Positions 1 through 53,909 of a stretch of DNA of 64,000 nt are shown here, piece after piece. The notes beneath the pieces were generated by a model. That model was given only the letters and a program-made list of their open reading frames with translations, ran no database searches and was not told where the DNA came from. The stretch's first letter is position 1; the number at the start of each line of letters is the position of its first letter. The translations under genes and the position numbers were made by a program. The stretch is from Heterocephalus glaber (taxonomy: Eukaryota; Chordata; Mammalia; Rodentia; Bathyergidae): NCBI RefSeq assembly GCF_000247695.1, contig NW_004624734.1:11290944-11354943 (forward strand), in the 5' to 3' direction.

Positions 1-112
1 GGAAGGAAGAACCCTGCAGCTAGAGTCCATGACAGACCTGGGTACTGTCCCAGGAGCCCCCATACCTGATTGGAGCTGCAAGTCCCCATGGCACATTAGA
101 AGTGAATTTTCA

Positions 113-298
113 GCCGGGCATGATGTTGCACACCTGTAATCCCAGTACTCTGGGAGGCTGAGGCAGGAGGATTATAGTGTGAGCCCACCCTGGGCAACTT
201 AGTGATTTAGCAAGGTCCCGTCTCAAAATAAAAAAAAAAAAAAGACTGGGGAATGTAGCTCAGTGCAGAGGCCCTGGGTTCAATCCCCAGTACCATAC
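113..298 (+). repeat. B1-ID composite SINE
   Basis: The left part is 7SL-derived (gccgggcatg... cctgtaatcccag... gaggctgaggcagg). It runs through an A-rich linker into a tRNA-like ID right part (gggaatgtagctcag... gggttcaatccccagtacc). This dimer architecture is known from squirrels, dormice and hystricomorphs, not from mouse or rat. Confidence 0.8.
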
Positions 299-300
299 TA

Positions 301-342
301 CCACGCACGCACGCACGCACTCACGCACTCAGTCACTCACAC
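301..342. repeat. GCAC/TCAC simple repeat
   Basis: Degenerate tandem tetranucleotides (cgca, ctca) follow directly on the tail of the preceding SINE, from which they probably grew. Confidence 0.7.
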
Positions 343-620
343 AAAGAATAGCTTCGTCAGCTACCTGGGGAGAAGCCCTCAAGTCCAGCCTGTGATTTCA
401 TAAACATGGCGTAAGCTGGGCTCGATCAGGCTTTAAATAGCCTCCCGGTTCACCCGGGATGGCCTGTGGTGGGCGTGTGGCCGTGGGCAGTAGCCAGAGA
501 CCTGGGATTGGCCCTCTCACTCCTGCATCCCTGCCTGGGTGGAGTGCCAGGCTTGAGGGAGCTCAGGCATGGGTCTTTCCACTCCTCTTGTCCACCTCCG
601 AGGTCCTGGGTGTGTGAGGC

Positions 621-1010
621 GTGTCTTAGTTACTTTTCTCTCCCTGAAACAAAATACCTGACAACCAAAGTTGAAGGAGGAAAGGTAATTATTTAGCTTA
701 GAGTTCATAGAGGTTTCAGTCTGTAACCCATTGGCTCTAAGGCAGGGGCTTCGCAGAGGAGAAATAGTTCATGGCACCCACATGGAAGCAAATAAGAGGG
801 GACTTAACAGCATCTGTCTCCCCCTTTCATCCCATCCAGACGACCGGGATTAGGGCGGTGCCAAACCAGTCACTCACATGTAGTGGTTTAGTAATCACAC
901 ACCCTTAATTCCAGCATTGCACATTGCAGATTCTACCACCTCTGAAAAAGGAAGCCCCACCTCATCCGGATGAGACTTTGGGGGGACATCTGAATATAAG
1001 CCACAACAAG
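621..1010. mobile_element. LTR-like (MaLR-type) relic
   Basis: The stretch 'cttagttacttttctctccctgaaacaaaatacctgac' (quoted in part: cttagttacttttctctccc) and the later 'agccccacctcatccggatg' resemble solo LTRs of the ERVL-MaLR group. There is no coding sequence. Family assignment is from memory and weak. Confidence 0.35.
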
Positions 1011-1338
1011 GTGGGTGGGAGCTTGGGATATTTCTGCTGCCTGGTACAGAGGAGATTGAAACCACAGGGAAATGAGGATTCGATGGCAGCTAGGAATTAT
1101 ACTGTTGGATGCTGTGTTCCTCTCCTGCCACCTCTGTCCACCCCCGACTTTGAAAGTGTCCACCTTGTAAGCCACCCCCCATGTGATTGACTGACAGGTG
1201 TCATTGAATACTTATGTGAGGCTCATAAAAGGGGAAGTGGTGGGACAGGCCTGTGCTGAGGCGTCTCGGAGAGAACAGGCCAGTGGCCATTGTATCAGAG
1301 CAGGCCCAGGGAACATGGGAGCTCAAATACCTGACCCA

Positions 1339-1457
1339 AGGGGCCGGGGATTTAGCTCAGTGGTTTTGCCGCCTGCTGCGCAAGTGCAAGGACCCGAGTT
1401 CGATCCCCGGTACCAAAAACAAAACCAAAAACCAAAAACCAAAAAAAAAAAAAAAAA
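1339..1457 (+). repeat. Young ID-like SINE with perfect target-site duplication
   Basis: It has a tRNA-like body (gggccggggatttagctcag, gagttcgatccccggtacc) and an A-rich tail with (caaaa) units. The 15-bp repeat caaatacctgaccca flanks it exactly at 1324-1338 and 1458-1472. Intact A and B boxes and perfect duplications mark a recent insertion. Confidence 0.93.
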
Positions 1458-2830
1458 CAAATACCTGACCCAGCAGTAGGAGGGAGTGGATTCTCAAGCA
1501 CTTCTCAGAGGGGCAATTCATGCTGGCTCTTGAAGGCTGAGTAGGAGTTGGCTGTGAGGATGAAGGGCCAGCCTGTGCTGTGGTTGCTCAGGGCCTTGGG
1601 TAGTCGTGGGTAGACCCTGCTGGAACATGGGCTGAGAACAGGGCAGGCAGCAACCAGAGAGGGACAGCTGGGCCTCCCTCCCGCTTGAAACCCTCGTCCT
1701 CTGGCTCAACATCATTAGTAGTGGTCTGGGCCTCTCTTCCCCATGTGAGCCCCCTGAAGCTCCCCCCAAAGATGGGACCTAGGGGGCTGAGGGAAGTGGG
1801 AGAAACAGTCCGAGCTCGGCTCTGGCCCTTTGTGGGTTTGTGACTTTGGGCTCGATCCTTAGCTTACCCAAGTCAGTCCTTTAGCATAGGAGAAGCTGTC
1901 CCGGCCCCCTGAGGGCTGCTGCCACATGGAGTGAGGGAGGAGGGCTGGTGACCATGGACCCGCTGTGGGGCGGGACAGGGAGAGGGCAGGCAGGAGAGCC
2001 CAGAGCCCCTGAGCAAGCTGTGCCTGGATGCCAGGCTCTGATCAAAACCGCCCCCACCGAGCGGAAAGCGGGTGGTTTCCCCTTCACGAGAGTCTTGGAT
2101 TCAGGCCCATCAGGAGATGGAGACGTGAGTGTGTAGTGGATAAGCAGGAACTCCCGCCTCGTCCTACACTGTAATCTGTGGGGGATGGGCCTCAGGGCTC
2201 AGAGGATAAGAGAAACTGAGAGGGCCCATGACGAGGGCCTGCAGAAGAGTGGCCCACAGCCCTGGTGGACCCTTCAGCCATGTGGCTCTGTGGGGCTCAT
2301 GTTTGCTTGGTTTGTGGTGCTGCGACTTCACAGCTGTAAAGACATTTCCAGGAAACTGCCCAGCACTTTTGTTCGGCCAAGGGTACGTGTGTATAATACT
2401 CAAATAGCGACTGTGTGCTACATGAAAGCCTCCTGAATAGCCACTTTTCCCAGGACGCTGAGCAGTGGGATAAACGTTGAATTGAACACACTCAGACCTG
2501 GGGACCTCTCATAGATTCTCAGCCTCCCTCTAACCTGAGGAAACACAGACTAGAGAAGTCGTGGATCTTTCAGCAGAGTCCCCTTGTCCATCGAATGAGG
2601 TCCTCGGTGTCAAAGCCTTAGCCAGTCCCTGGCCCTGGCCTGCTTTCTCCAAGTTCAATATTTCCTTGATTTCTGGATTTGTTTTTTAGTAGAAAAAGTC
2701 CATGTGTCCTTGCCTCATGGAAAGAGGTGAGGATGATAAAAAGTGGAGGCAGAGCTTCTGTCACACACTTGTGCCTAGATTGAGCGGGTCTGAAAGAGCT
2801 TGGGTTGAGGATCCTGTGGCTTGAGCCTAG

Positions 2831-44212
<41,382 letters not shown>

Positions 44213-45300
44213 CTCTCGTAGATCAGCAGCTCCCGAACCTCAGACTACTGATGCGCCTTCTGATCCCGATGGCCTTTCCTCCTGTTTGTCCATGGTGCCG
44301 GGAAGGGGTTTAAAATGGAGAAAGGGTCCCCACATAACTGTCCTGTTTATCTTGTAGGTGGAAACACTGTGCCAAGTCCTAAGAGGAGCACACTCCTGGG
44401 TGTGTGTTGCATCTTCTGTGTCTATAGCTTCCAGTAGCTGGTGTCTTTTGAACAATTCCGCTTAGCATGGGGACCACTTAGAATGCAATGATAAAACCCA
44501 CTGACCCCAAAGCAGACACTATTTGAGTGGGCCCTGGTAGAACACTCGTTTGCAACCTGTTGACCTCCTTTAAGGTATGCATGTGTGCATGCACACACCA
44601 AGCTCACAAGGTGGGCTCAGCTCTGGAAACCCCAGTCCCTTCCAAAAGCCATTAGGTCCTAGAGGAAGCCCAGACTTGCCAAACTACCAAGATCCGGGGG
44701 CCACTGAGCAGGGCTCATCATGAGCTGACTGTTAAAAGCCAGGAGTATTACATCCTATCCCTGGGGTCCAAACTTCCCTTCACCCCATGGCCAAGATAGC
44801 CTTCAGGGCCCATTTTGGGTGGCCTTGGGCACTTGCCTCCCTCCTTCAGCTGGCTTCTGGGCTCTGCTTGGTGGCCTCCAGGGATGGGACTCCCTAGCCT
44901 TCTCTGGCTCACTGTTCTACAAACACTGGATCCGCTGGGGCTGGGGCATGGAGCAGAGGGAGACCCCAACCCTGGCCTGGCAAGTGCGGCGCGCAGTGGG
45001 GAAGCCTGTCCACAAGCGGGGGTGCACACTTGGTTTGTGACATGGCTGTAGCGCCCAACTTACCCCGTCTCAGATGGGCTGTTGATTTATTTCTGAATAA
45101 CTCAAGTAGAAACCAAATTTCTCTTTAATATATTAAGTATGTACGCACTTGTAAAGTATATATACTGGGGGGGGTCTATTTATGTTCCATTTGGGTCATT
45201 CTTTTCTCTCAGGAATCTTACCTGCTGCTCTGTGTATTTGGTCAGATTCTTGACACATTTAGTTTCCTATCATAAAGGTGCTTTTCCTGGGTCAGACTAA
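44213..45300 (+). other. CCDC88C: CCDC88C 3' UTR (end uncertain)
   Basis: Non-repetitive sequence follows the stop. I find no AATAAA or ATTAAA between 44213 and about 46700. Weak variants are GATAAA at 44490, AATATA near 45127 (inside an AT-rich block with a following G-run) and CATAAA near 45271, which a T/G-rich stretch follows. The end given is a guess between these and the first SINE at 45713. Confidence 0.45.
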
Positions 45301-45712
45301 ACCTATTGGCTTTTTGTTAAAGATTGTTTTTCCCTTTTGATTTAATGGGCTGAGGAAGAAATGAGGCTTGAATGTTAACAAGATCCATTGTAGGGGAATT
45401 TTGGGTTGTGTGTTAAATAGCCATTCATTCTGGAACACAAGGGCAGGGTTGTAGTAAAACAATGGAACAGAGCGAGTCCTGGCTTTCCTCATTACACATT
45501 ATTGGCAGCGTCGAATGGGGGCTGCAGAGAGCTCAGGCTCCCTGCTTAGGTCCCCAGGTCTCCTGGGCCTTGGATGTGCCTTGCTTTACCAGTAGGTACA
45601 CAGAGCCGCCCTGCAATGGGCCATAACAAATGTGAATAGCAAAGTTTCTTGTACAAATCCCCACCCACACCCCATGAACCCCATGTTGCATTTAAGTCAG
45701 CGTAAACCAAAT

Positions 45713-45868
45713 CTTTTCCCATACTGAGGATTGAACCCAGGGACTCACACATTTGACCAAACCAGGCAAGGGCTGTGCCATTGAGCTACATTCCCAGCCC
45801 AACTGAATCTTTTTTTTTTTGGTACCAGGAATTGAACTCAGGACCTTGTGTTTGCCAGGCAGGTGAAT
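45713..45868 (-). repeat. Old ID relic plus 5'-truncated young ID SINE
   Basis: The first part (45713-45800) is diverged. The second (about 45811-45860) has poly(T) and ggtaccaggaattgaactca and ends early, flanked by tgaatctt on both sides. Confidence 0.75.
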
Positions 45869-45869
45869 C

Positions 45870-47690
45870 TTGAACTTGGAGTTTACCTCCTGCTGGGACA
45901 GGAGCTCTGCGTAATTTTCCAAATGTTACTTGGCTCCTAAGGTCCTGAATTTGGATCTTGGGGCCCTCCAGTAAGCGCTCCCGCTAAAGTCACCAATGAC
46001 CCACATGTCACAATCCAAGGCAAGGTAGCCCTCGTGGTCACAAGCCAGTGGATTCACCCTAAGTGACCTTCCTTGGAACCACCCTCCCTTGCCTCCACGG
46101 TAGCCACACCCAGCCTCCGCAGGGTGCACCTTGAGGCACACCCAGCCCTCCTGGACAAGCTTGTGCACATCACAGCTCTAATTACCAACTCTTCCGGGAA
46201 GGCTCCAGGCCACCATCTCCCGGCCTCTGGAACTCCACGTGTGTGTGTGTGTGTGTCCCACTTGGATGTCCCAAAGTCACCTCCAGCTCAAAATGGCCAG
46301 CACTTGGGTCACATCCCCCCAAAGCTGGGGCTCTGTCTCCCACCTCATCACCCCTGCCCTGATACTCTGGACTTTTGACCTCCCTCTGGGTGTCCTGTCC
46401 ATGACTCCATCTGCTGCTTTCAACTCAGACCACCGCCAACCCCAGGTGATGGCAGCACCACGGGTCACTGGTCTGAGACACCCTCCCACCATCACGGCCC
46501 CTCCTGAGTCTCAGGCCCCACCCTCTGCACTGGGATGATATCTGGGTGTTAAGTCCCCAAGTGGGGACTACATCTCAGGGGTGAAATCTGGCTGCCAAAA
46601 GACTTAAGATCACTGTAGACCAAGAGGGGCTCCCTTGGTGAGAACATTAAGAAATTTGGGGAGCGCAGGGCATACACCTTAGCATCCTGGCTGGGGGGGG
46701 GTGATATAAATTCTATTGATACAAGGGATGTGTAACTATACAAATAATACATTTTATTGTAAAACCAATACAACCAATTGATTCTCACTCAAAAAATTAA
46801 TTTCTGCTACCCTTTTAGATCTGTAGCTAATCTATGCATGACAAATGACCACAGCCCCAACGTGACTGTCGGTTAATGTTTTCTGTGTGGCCAAGAGAGA
46901 TGAAAGGGGAACAAGTCAAAGACCTATGCCAGACTTCATTCCTTGAAGATATGACTGACCGCTGAATCAAGTAGTTTCTGAATGCTGGACAAACATTCCC
47001 TCAGTTGTTCTAGTCACACTGTAATCCCCTCAGACATGGCATGTTTTATTTAAAATTGAGATATAACTCATTCTATAATAGTCACCCAACCCACATTTAA
47101 ATTTACAATACTAACATTTTCTCTATCGCTGTCTTAAATCTAGAGACAAAAGCATAAATCAAGCCCTATCATTTGCCCATTTCTGTGGTGTAAATACTGT
47201 GCAGGGCTGGTGACAGTGCGGGCTGGGGGTGGTGACCAAATGGAACAGCCTGCCTCCTTCAACAAGCCCAGCTGCCCTCAGCGCCGGCCCTGGACGCGTG
47301 GTTGGAGGGCCAGGCTCCTCTGCCACACCAGGCACACTGTCCTTGCCACCTGGGCTGTCTGGAGGCTGGGAAACTCTCTCCACCTTCTCTCCCCCCTTAT
47401 CCTCCTTCAGGGAGCAGGGCCTCGGGCTCCACCTGGGAGTGGGAAGGCAGCCTGAGATCAGCCAGAGCCCAAGGGCGGGGCCCCTGCCGGCCTGGGGCCA
47501 CGCCTCGGGAGGGAGGGGGCCACGGCTGGGCTCAGAAATGTCCTCCCCTTTCCAAGCTCGGCCTTTTGGCTCAGCCCAGAGATTAAGTTCATCTGTCCTA
47601 CCTCAGCCTGAGCTGGCAGAGGCAAAATCAGCCCCCTGCTCTCCATCTTCCGCCCCACAAAGAGACCACAAAGGGACGGGAAGGGATTCT
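45870..47690. other. Intergenic, no gene seen
   Basis: Unique-looking sequence. The AT-rich block 46730-47150 has an AATAAT and no exon signature. I see no gene or tRNA. Confidence 0.55.
46238..46256. repeat. (TG)n microsatellite
   Basis: Nine uninterrupted TG units in otherwise unique intergenic sequence. Confidence 0.85.
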
Positions 47691-48060
47691 CAGCCCTCGG
47701 ACCCTCTGGCCTGCGAACTCCTGCCGCCCGCCCCAAGGAAGAGCCCAGGGCAGCCGTTCCGAGGCCGCGCCCTCCCCGGACCACTGCTGGGCGGAGGTGG
47801 GGGTGGGGTGGCGTGCGCCGCCCGGATGACCTGCTCTCCCTGGCGTCGCACACCGGTGAGCGATCGCGCCTCCACCTCCTGCAGCTCGGTTGGGCCGAGA
47901 GGAGCCCAGCGGGGCGCCGGCCCCGGCACCACTCCCCTGTGGCCGCGGACAGCGGCGGGCGTCCCGCACCCCGGAGCAGGTGAGTGCGCAGCGGGGTGGG
48001 GAGCGCGCGAGGGGAGGGGATCCCTGACCTTCAGCAAGGCCGCCTCCGGCCGTCCTGCGG
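47690..48060 (+). promoter_or_regulatory. CpG-rich block with splice donor: candidate promoter/first exon
   Basis: Dense in CpG compared with flanks (for example 47750-47770, 47815-47905, 47930-47990). A strong donor 'gagcag|gtgagt' stands at 47979/47980 and a second, 'caccg|gtgagc', at about 47852. There is no TATA box and no ATG-led conserved frame. In human, GPR68 is the next gene downstream of CCDC88C in the same orientation, so a non-coding first exon of GPR68 is the simplest inference. A CCDC88C-antisense promoter is an alternative. Confidence 0.45.
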
Positions 48061-49037
48061 CGGAAAATTCAAAATCCAGTCTCGAGAATAAAGGCCGTTG
48101 GGGAAGTTGGAGGAAGAGGACGTCTGGGAAGTAGGTCTCTGTATTGTAGGATCCAAATGGATCGGACCAGCCACCTAGAGATGTGTTGTGTTACCACGGT
48201 TGTGTTTCACGGAAGCAGGTGTGTGCGTGTGTGTGTGTCAGAAGTCCAACGCTGTCCAGGCCCCTGCGATGGAGGCCAAGGACCCCTCAGTGACATCCAG
48301 TGAGGTTGGGGGCGTGGCCGTGTTTCCTATCGGGATCAAACTAAGGGGCCTGGGCCAAGGACCAATCCCTAAGCCCCACCAGCAGCACCAGGGCGCCTGT
48401 GAACACCGGACTCCAGTACCGGACGTCCCCAGGACCCCTCCTGGTCTCCAGGAAGATTTCCGGTTTCTCCAGTTCAGATTTCAGGGGCCTCCGGAGAGGC
48501 CCCGCTGACCACCCACCTCCAGACCCTCTGACTGATGCTTTCCTACCCCCGTCCCTGATGGCCTGGCCCTTCCCTGCCCATTACCCGCCAATCCTAGTGG
48601 CTATCAGAGTATTGTCACTACTGTCTGGACGTGGTTTTTCCTGCTAAATCAATTTCAAAAACCTCAAGCTCCATTTCTGTGATGTGCACAACGTTTTTCT
48701 TTGAATATTGTACTTTGGAAACTGGATTGTTGCAGAACCTGGATTCAGGGAATAGAAACGTGCAGCTCACCACTGACCGTCACTATTTTTAGGTCTCTAG
48801 AGCCACCTGGGCCCCTTGGGTACCAACCCTGAATTTCCTGCTCTCAGCTGCTCTCTCCCTAACCCCAGCCCAACGAGAATTTTGAGTGTGTGTGAGGTGG
48901 GGACTGGGCACAGGGGTGGCAGGTGTGGGAAGGAGTCAGGCCCCACCACCGAGGAGGACTCTGTGCCTTTTTCCTGTCAACTGAACCCCAGCGGTCAGTT
49001 CTGGGACAAGGGGAAAAGCCCACTCTCCGCTCTGTTA
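48061..49037. other. Intergenic, no gene seen
   Basis: A short (GT)n run at 48222-48240. Nothing else definable. Confidence 0.55.
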
Positions 49038-49056
49038 CAGTCAGGTTATTTTTATT

Positions 49057-49143
49057 TTTATTTATTTATGTACTGGGGATTGAACTCTGGTCCTTGCACT
49101 TGCACAGCAGGCGGCGAAACCACTGAGCTAAATCCCCCACCCC
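49057..49143 (-). repeat. ID-like SINE
   Basis: The reverse ID body is flanked by the perfect 17-bp duplication cagtcaggttattttta (49038-49054 and 49144-49160). Confidence 0.92.
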
Positions 49144-49161
49144 CAGTCAGGTTATTTTTAA

Positions 49162-51100
49162 AAGGAAGTTGTATCCACTCCTGGAAATGGGGAAGTCAGT
49201 AGCCCCTGTGCTCTAGAAAGGCAATTAGACAACAAGGAAAGCCAGGCAAGGTTGTTAGTACAGCACCTGCTGCCTGCAGAGCACACCTGAGGGTGGCTCT
49301 CTAGGTTGTAAAGGGAGCTGAGCACGAACTCCAGCTCAAGCACCCAACCGAGACTCTCTCCTTAGTGTAATACAATGGATTAAGAAAGAATTGGACGGGG
49401 ATGACAAAAACAGTCACTGAGCTGAGCAGTCAGAGCCTGGAGTGATAGAAAACAAACCCCAGACCATCCTGTGGGGAGAATCTGAAGGGGTGCTCCCTCC
49501 AGGAAGCCCACCCTGATGCACACCCTTAACAAGCTGTGCCTCTCCCATGACACCATCGTGCCTTATTGTAATGGTTGGTTCTTCCATTCCAGAGTGTGTG
49601 TTTCATAAGAACAACCCCAGATCAGTCTTGCTCCCCTGACTGTCCAGGTGCCTCCACAGGGCCCAGAGCACAGGGGTTAAGGAACAGAAGAGTAAATGAG
49701 GAATGAATAACTCAGTGAACCTGCTTGACTTTGATCTCGGTGGCCCCTTCCAGTAAACATGTCCTCCTTCTCTCTTCCTTTATCTAAACTCCACTCGCTG
49801 AATCCTTCAGGACCCTAAGGAGGGTCCAGCTTCTCCAGGAGGCTTTTTCAAGCCAAATGGCTCACCCCGGGCTCTCCTGCCGCCCAATCTTCCATCCCCG
49901 GCAATGCCCACACTGAGGGCACATTCAGTCCCATGGTCTGGGGTCCCTACATCTCCAGTGGGCAAGGACAACAGGTGAACTATGAGTGCTCAATAGTTGC
50001 TGTGGGGTGACTCTCCTTGGTTCACTTGATTTAGCCTTCACAGATGCCACCCTTTTGGGGTTCAGCAGCTGGGTTTGTTTCCTTCGCTTTTGTAACAACC
50101 ACAAACGTGGCATCTGAGAAGAATGCAGATTTTTTATTTCAGGATTTTGGAGGTCAGAAATGAGCCCAAAGCACTGAAATCAAGGTGTGCACAGGTTCGT
50201 GGTCCTGTGTAAAGGCTCCAGGAGAGACTCCATTTCAGAGACTGGAGGGCCCCCGTATTTCCTGAAGCTAGCAGTGGCTGGTCAGTCTTTCTCCCACCGC
50301 ATCACTCTGACATTGTCTCTCCTCCTCCTCCCTCTTTCGTAATTACACTGGGTCCACTCAGGTAATCCAGGATAACTTCCACACCTCCAGATCCCTCATT
50401 CACTGCCCTCGAAAAGTGTTTGCCATGTAATGTGACATATTCACAGGTTCCAGGGATCAGGACATGGAGATCTTTGAGAGCCACTCTGCTGTCTGGGATA
50501 GCTGTCCTTGGAAGCACTCTGGCTGCAGGGATATTAACAATAGCTGACATTCACTGACCACTCAGCTGGGCCAGGAACGGTTCCAGGACAGTTCCCGACT
50601 CCCTGGGGGGCAGGTGCCATCACACACACAAGGCATGAGGCAGGGCTGGGGTTTGAACCCAGGCTTCCTGGCTCCAGGTTGTCCTTCCTACCTTTAGGCT
50701 ACACTGCCTCTCCGGCACCACTATTGTCCCTCAAGGTCTCAGCTGCCAGCTCCAGCACAGGCCAAGCAAGGTCTGAAGCCCAAATCAGAGTGAGACTCCT
50801 CACTAAGACTTTCTATATCATGCATGCCCCTGCCTAGGATACAAATTCATTGCCAGTTCTCTCCATTTCTGCTCTTTCCCACCCTCCTGGTGCCCTCACC
50901 CTATAGACACTTGAGCCATTATCCTGGCAAGCTAGAGGGGGTGCTTCTGGCGGATCTGGAACAGTTCTTGTCTGCCAAATATCCCTCAAATCCCTCCCCC
51001 AGCCTCCCCCAGCCTCCATATGCTAAAGTCATATGAGCCCCAGAGGTGGCAAATATTAAACAGCAAATCAAGAACAATCAGTCGCCCACAAGACATAAGC
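49162..51100. other. Intergenic with MIR-like fragment
   Basis: A MIR-like stretch about 50530-50710 ('attcactgaccactcagctg', 'gtttgaacccaggcttcctg'). The rest shows no gene or recognised repeat. Confidence 0.5.
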
Positions 51101-51119
51101 CTTCCATAGGCACTGGATG

Positions 51120-51330
51120 AAGGAGGAAAGGCTTGACATTTATGGGGCATTTGTTAGGGTTGGGCACAGTCCTAAGAGTTTTAGATTTATTAACTCAATT
51201 AGTACCACAGCCCTGTGAGGGACTATTATTACCCCCATTTTACACATAAGGAACTAGGCACAGAAAGGTCTTGTAACTTCCCCAAGGTCACACAGCCAAT
51301 ACGTGGAAGAGCCAAGATTTGATCCATTCT
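51120..51330 (+). repeat. MIR element
   Basis: Contains 'gtgagggactattattaccc', 'ccattttacacataaggaac' and 'cccaaggtcacacagccaat', the MIR core and 3' end. Confidence 0.8.
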
Positions 51331-53890
51331 CTGTAGACAGAGAACAAAGGCAGAGCCTGGCCAATCCTGCTTGAATAACCCCAGCGTGGCCCACTCTGCT
51401 TCAGCCAGCAAAATCCCCTTGTGCCTTCCCAGCCTAACCTCCTCTCTCCACATCTGCTAGGCTGGGCTCCTGATTTCTAAGTCAGCCAGATTTCATGAGT
51501 TTACCTTTAGATTTTTCTCTTATATTGCTCTTCATATTAACCCCACGTTAAAGCAGAAAGTGAAACTGAGAAGCAATTGGATAGCTTTGACAGCCAGAAA
51601 GAAAGCAAAAACTTTGGGATTCAAGCACAAGTGTTCAGCTGTGAAATTTCCCTGCACTTTACCATCCAAACTAATGCCCTGAGCAGCCTGAAGCCTCCCT
51701 CCTGGAGTCCCAAGTCCATCCAAGAATGTGACCTAGGCTCCCCAGCCCTTCAGATGCCTGTGATCTGGCCTTGGGCCAACAGCCCCAGTGTTTCCTGCCT
51801 CCCGGTGTCCTCATTACTCACAGCTAGTCTGAGAGCCCTTGGATTACATGGGAACAGAAACAACTCTGCGGTGTTCCTCGGGTTGTTTGATTCAGGCCTG
51901 AGCCTGCTGGAGTGTGGCTGATGCCAGAAATGACCGTTCTAGAATGACCAGCCTCCTGCTGCCTGGCCCTGTTCCGGGGGGGGACTTGACTCAGCAAGGG
52001 TGAGGACTTCTCAGAAGGAAAGGCGTCCACCTTCGTGAGCAGTGGGTACTCTGCCCAAGGAAGCTCACAGTGACAGGAAGCACAGGGCAGGGACAGTCAG
52101 CAAGAGGAGGCTTGGGGCTGAGCAGGGGCAGAGATGAGCTGACACTGGAGCCCAGCCCAAGGAGGAGGAAGCAGCCTGGGGCTTCATTCTGTTGTTTCGA
52201 GAATAAAGAAAGACTTCCTCTGAGGCTGGCTGGCCAAGCTAATTAGAAGAATGAACTGGGAAAACAGTAATTTTTTAAAGTCGATAATCCGCACACGCTC
52301 TTCAATCCTTGATGCTCCTCCATCAGTGTGAGTGTACAGTGGGTTGGCAGCAAAGCTTCTGCATCAGAGTCTCAGCAAGAAGTGGGGACCCGAGGGGGAT
52401 GACAGAGATGGTGCGGTGCTGTCGCTAGGCCTGCAGGAGGAAGGGAGAGAGGCAAGCAGGAAAGGGACCCCAATGGGAGTTCGTGCCTGCAGCACAGGGC
52501 AACAGCCGAGGCAGAAGGGATGAACCGTCTGGTGTCCCTGCTCTCCTTCTGCCTTCTCATCTCCAGGGAGAGCTTCCCATTGGCCAAATGCAGCAAGTCA
52601 GAGGGCAGGAGCAGGGGATACTGCCCTCCACAGGGGAGGGGTGGCCTGGCCCAAGGACTTCTTTCACACGGACCTGTGGCTTCTGTTTTCTGCACGTTTG
52701 AAGGGTGTCTCCCCGAGTCTGACTCCAGCAAATGCAGTGGACACGTTGTCCTCAGGGTCAGTGTAAAGAGTCTGGCTTTAGGCCAAAGGCCTGGACAAAA
52801 AAGCCGCAGGGGCCTAGAAAAGAAGAAAAGGATCAAACGTCACTCACACTACTCACACTTGGAGTGGTGAATTTCTGACCATATCTCCGGAGCCCAGCCC
52901 AACGTGGGAGAGGAATTCTGTGGGCAAGAAGGACGGTTATTAGTGCAGTATTTCAAATCAGCATTCTAAGAGCATGGGCCATAATTTCCCAATCTCTAGG
53001 CTCAGGAAGGTTCTGGAAGACGGCGTGCTTCATTTTAACTTAAGTGAAGCCGTTTAGTTGAAGCTAATTCAGCTTAACTGTTTCTTGTTTATAAGGCTAA
53101 TGCCGCATTTCATTTACAAAACAACAAATTCTGCTGTCCCTGCCAAGGACTGGACATCTTGACACCAAGAAACACAGCAAAACAAGGCCAGAAAGATGAC
53201 AGAGCAGGCAGGGCAATGAATTTCTTTGCTTTTCCAAGCCTGGCATTTTCTTAGGGTCAGAAATGACAAACCTTTAATCTACCTGCCAGTTCCACATCTT
53301 TAAATAACTGTAATAAGAGCCATGGTGTCCTATTTCCAAAAAGTGAAGCATGAATCAAAACAGAACTTATTTCAAGAGTAGGCAGTATAAGGTACTATAT
53401 AGATGTAGGTTTGGGCATCTGTAAACAGACATTGTGAGATAGAAGAAGAGAGGCAGGAAAACAGGGCCACCGAGTCCTGCCAAGCTGAGCCAACCTCAGC
53501 AATACGCTATTGTGTGCACAGCAGCCCTGGAATTGTGCAGTGCAGGGACCATGTGTTACTCACTCTGAAATAAACTTTCCACTCAGCCTCCACTGGACTC
53601 CTGAGAGTCAGAATCCTGGATCTGGCCAGTGACCACGGGCTTTAAAATGCCACTGTTCTTTTCTGGAGGGATAAGGGTCAGGCAGACCATTATTACTGCA
53701 AGAATCAGCTTCAGGGCCCCAAATCCCGGCTCAGTTCCTTGGGAATCAAGCGGCCTCAGACAGTTTATGGAACCTCAGTTTCCTGATCTGTGAAGTGGAC
53801 AGAATAAAACTACTTGTGTTGGGATGAAAGGAAGCCATGCCTAAGCACTAAGGACACAGTGTGCATTCAAAAAACAAGACGGTGTTTGCA
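51331..53890. other. Intergenic, no gene seen
   Basis: Only a MIR-like snippet at about 53760-53830 ('cctcagtttcctgatctgtg'). Long open frames at 52372-52870 on both strands have no supporting feature. Confidence 0.5.
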
Positions 53891-53909
53891 GTACATGATA
53901 ACAACAACA

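Noticed and set aside
47229..48134. 301-codon plus-strand open frame over the CpG-rich block
   Set aside because: High GC removes stops. The peptide is low-complexity Pro/Gly/Arg and matches nothing I know. The CpG block is better read as a promoter or non-coding exon.
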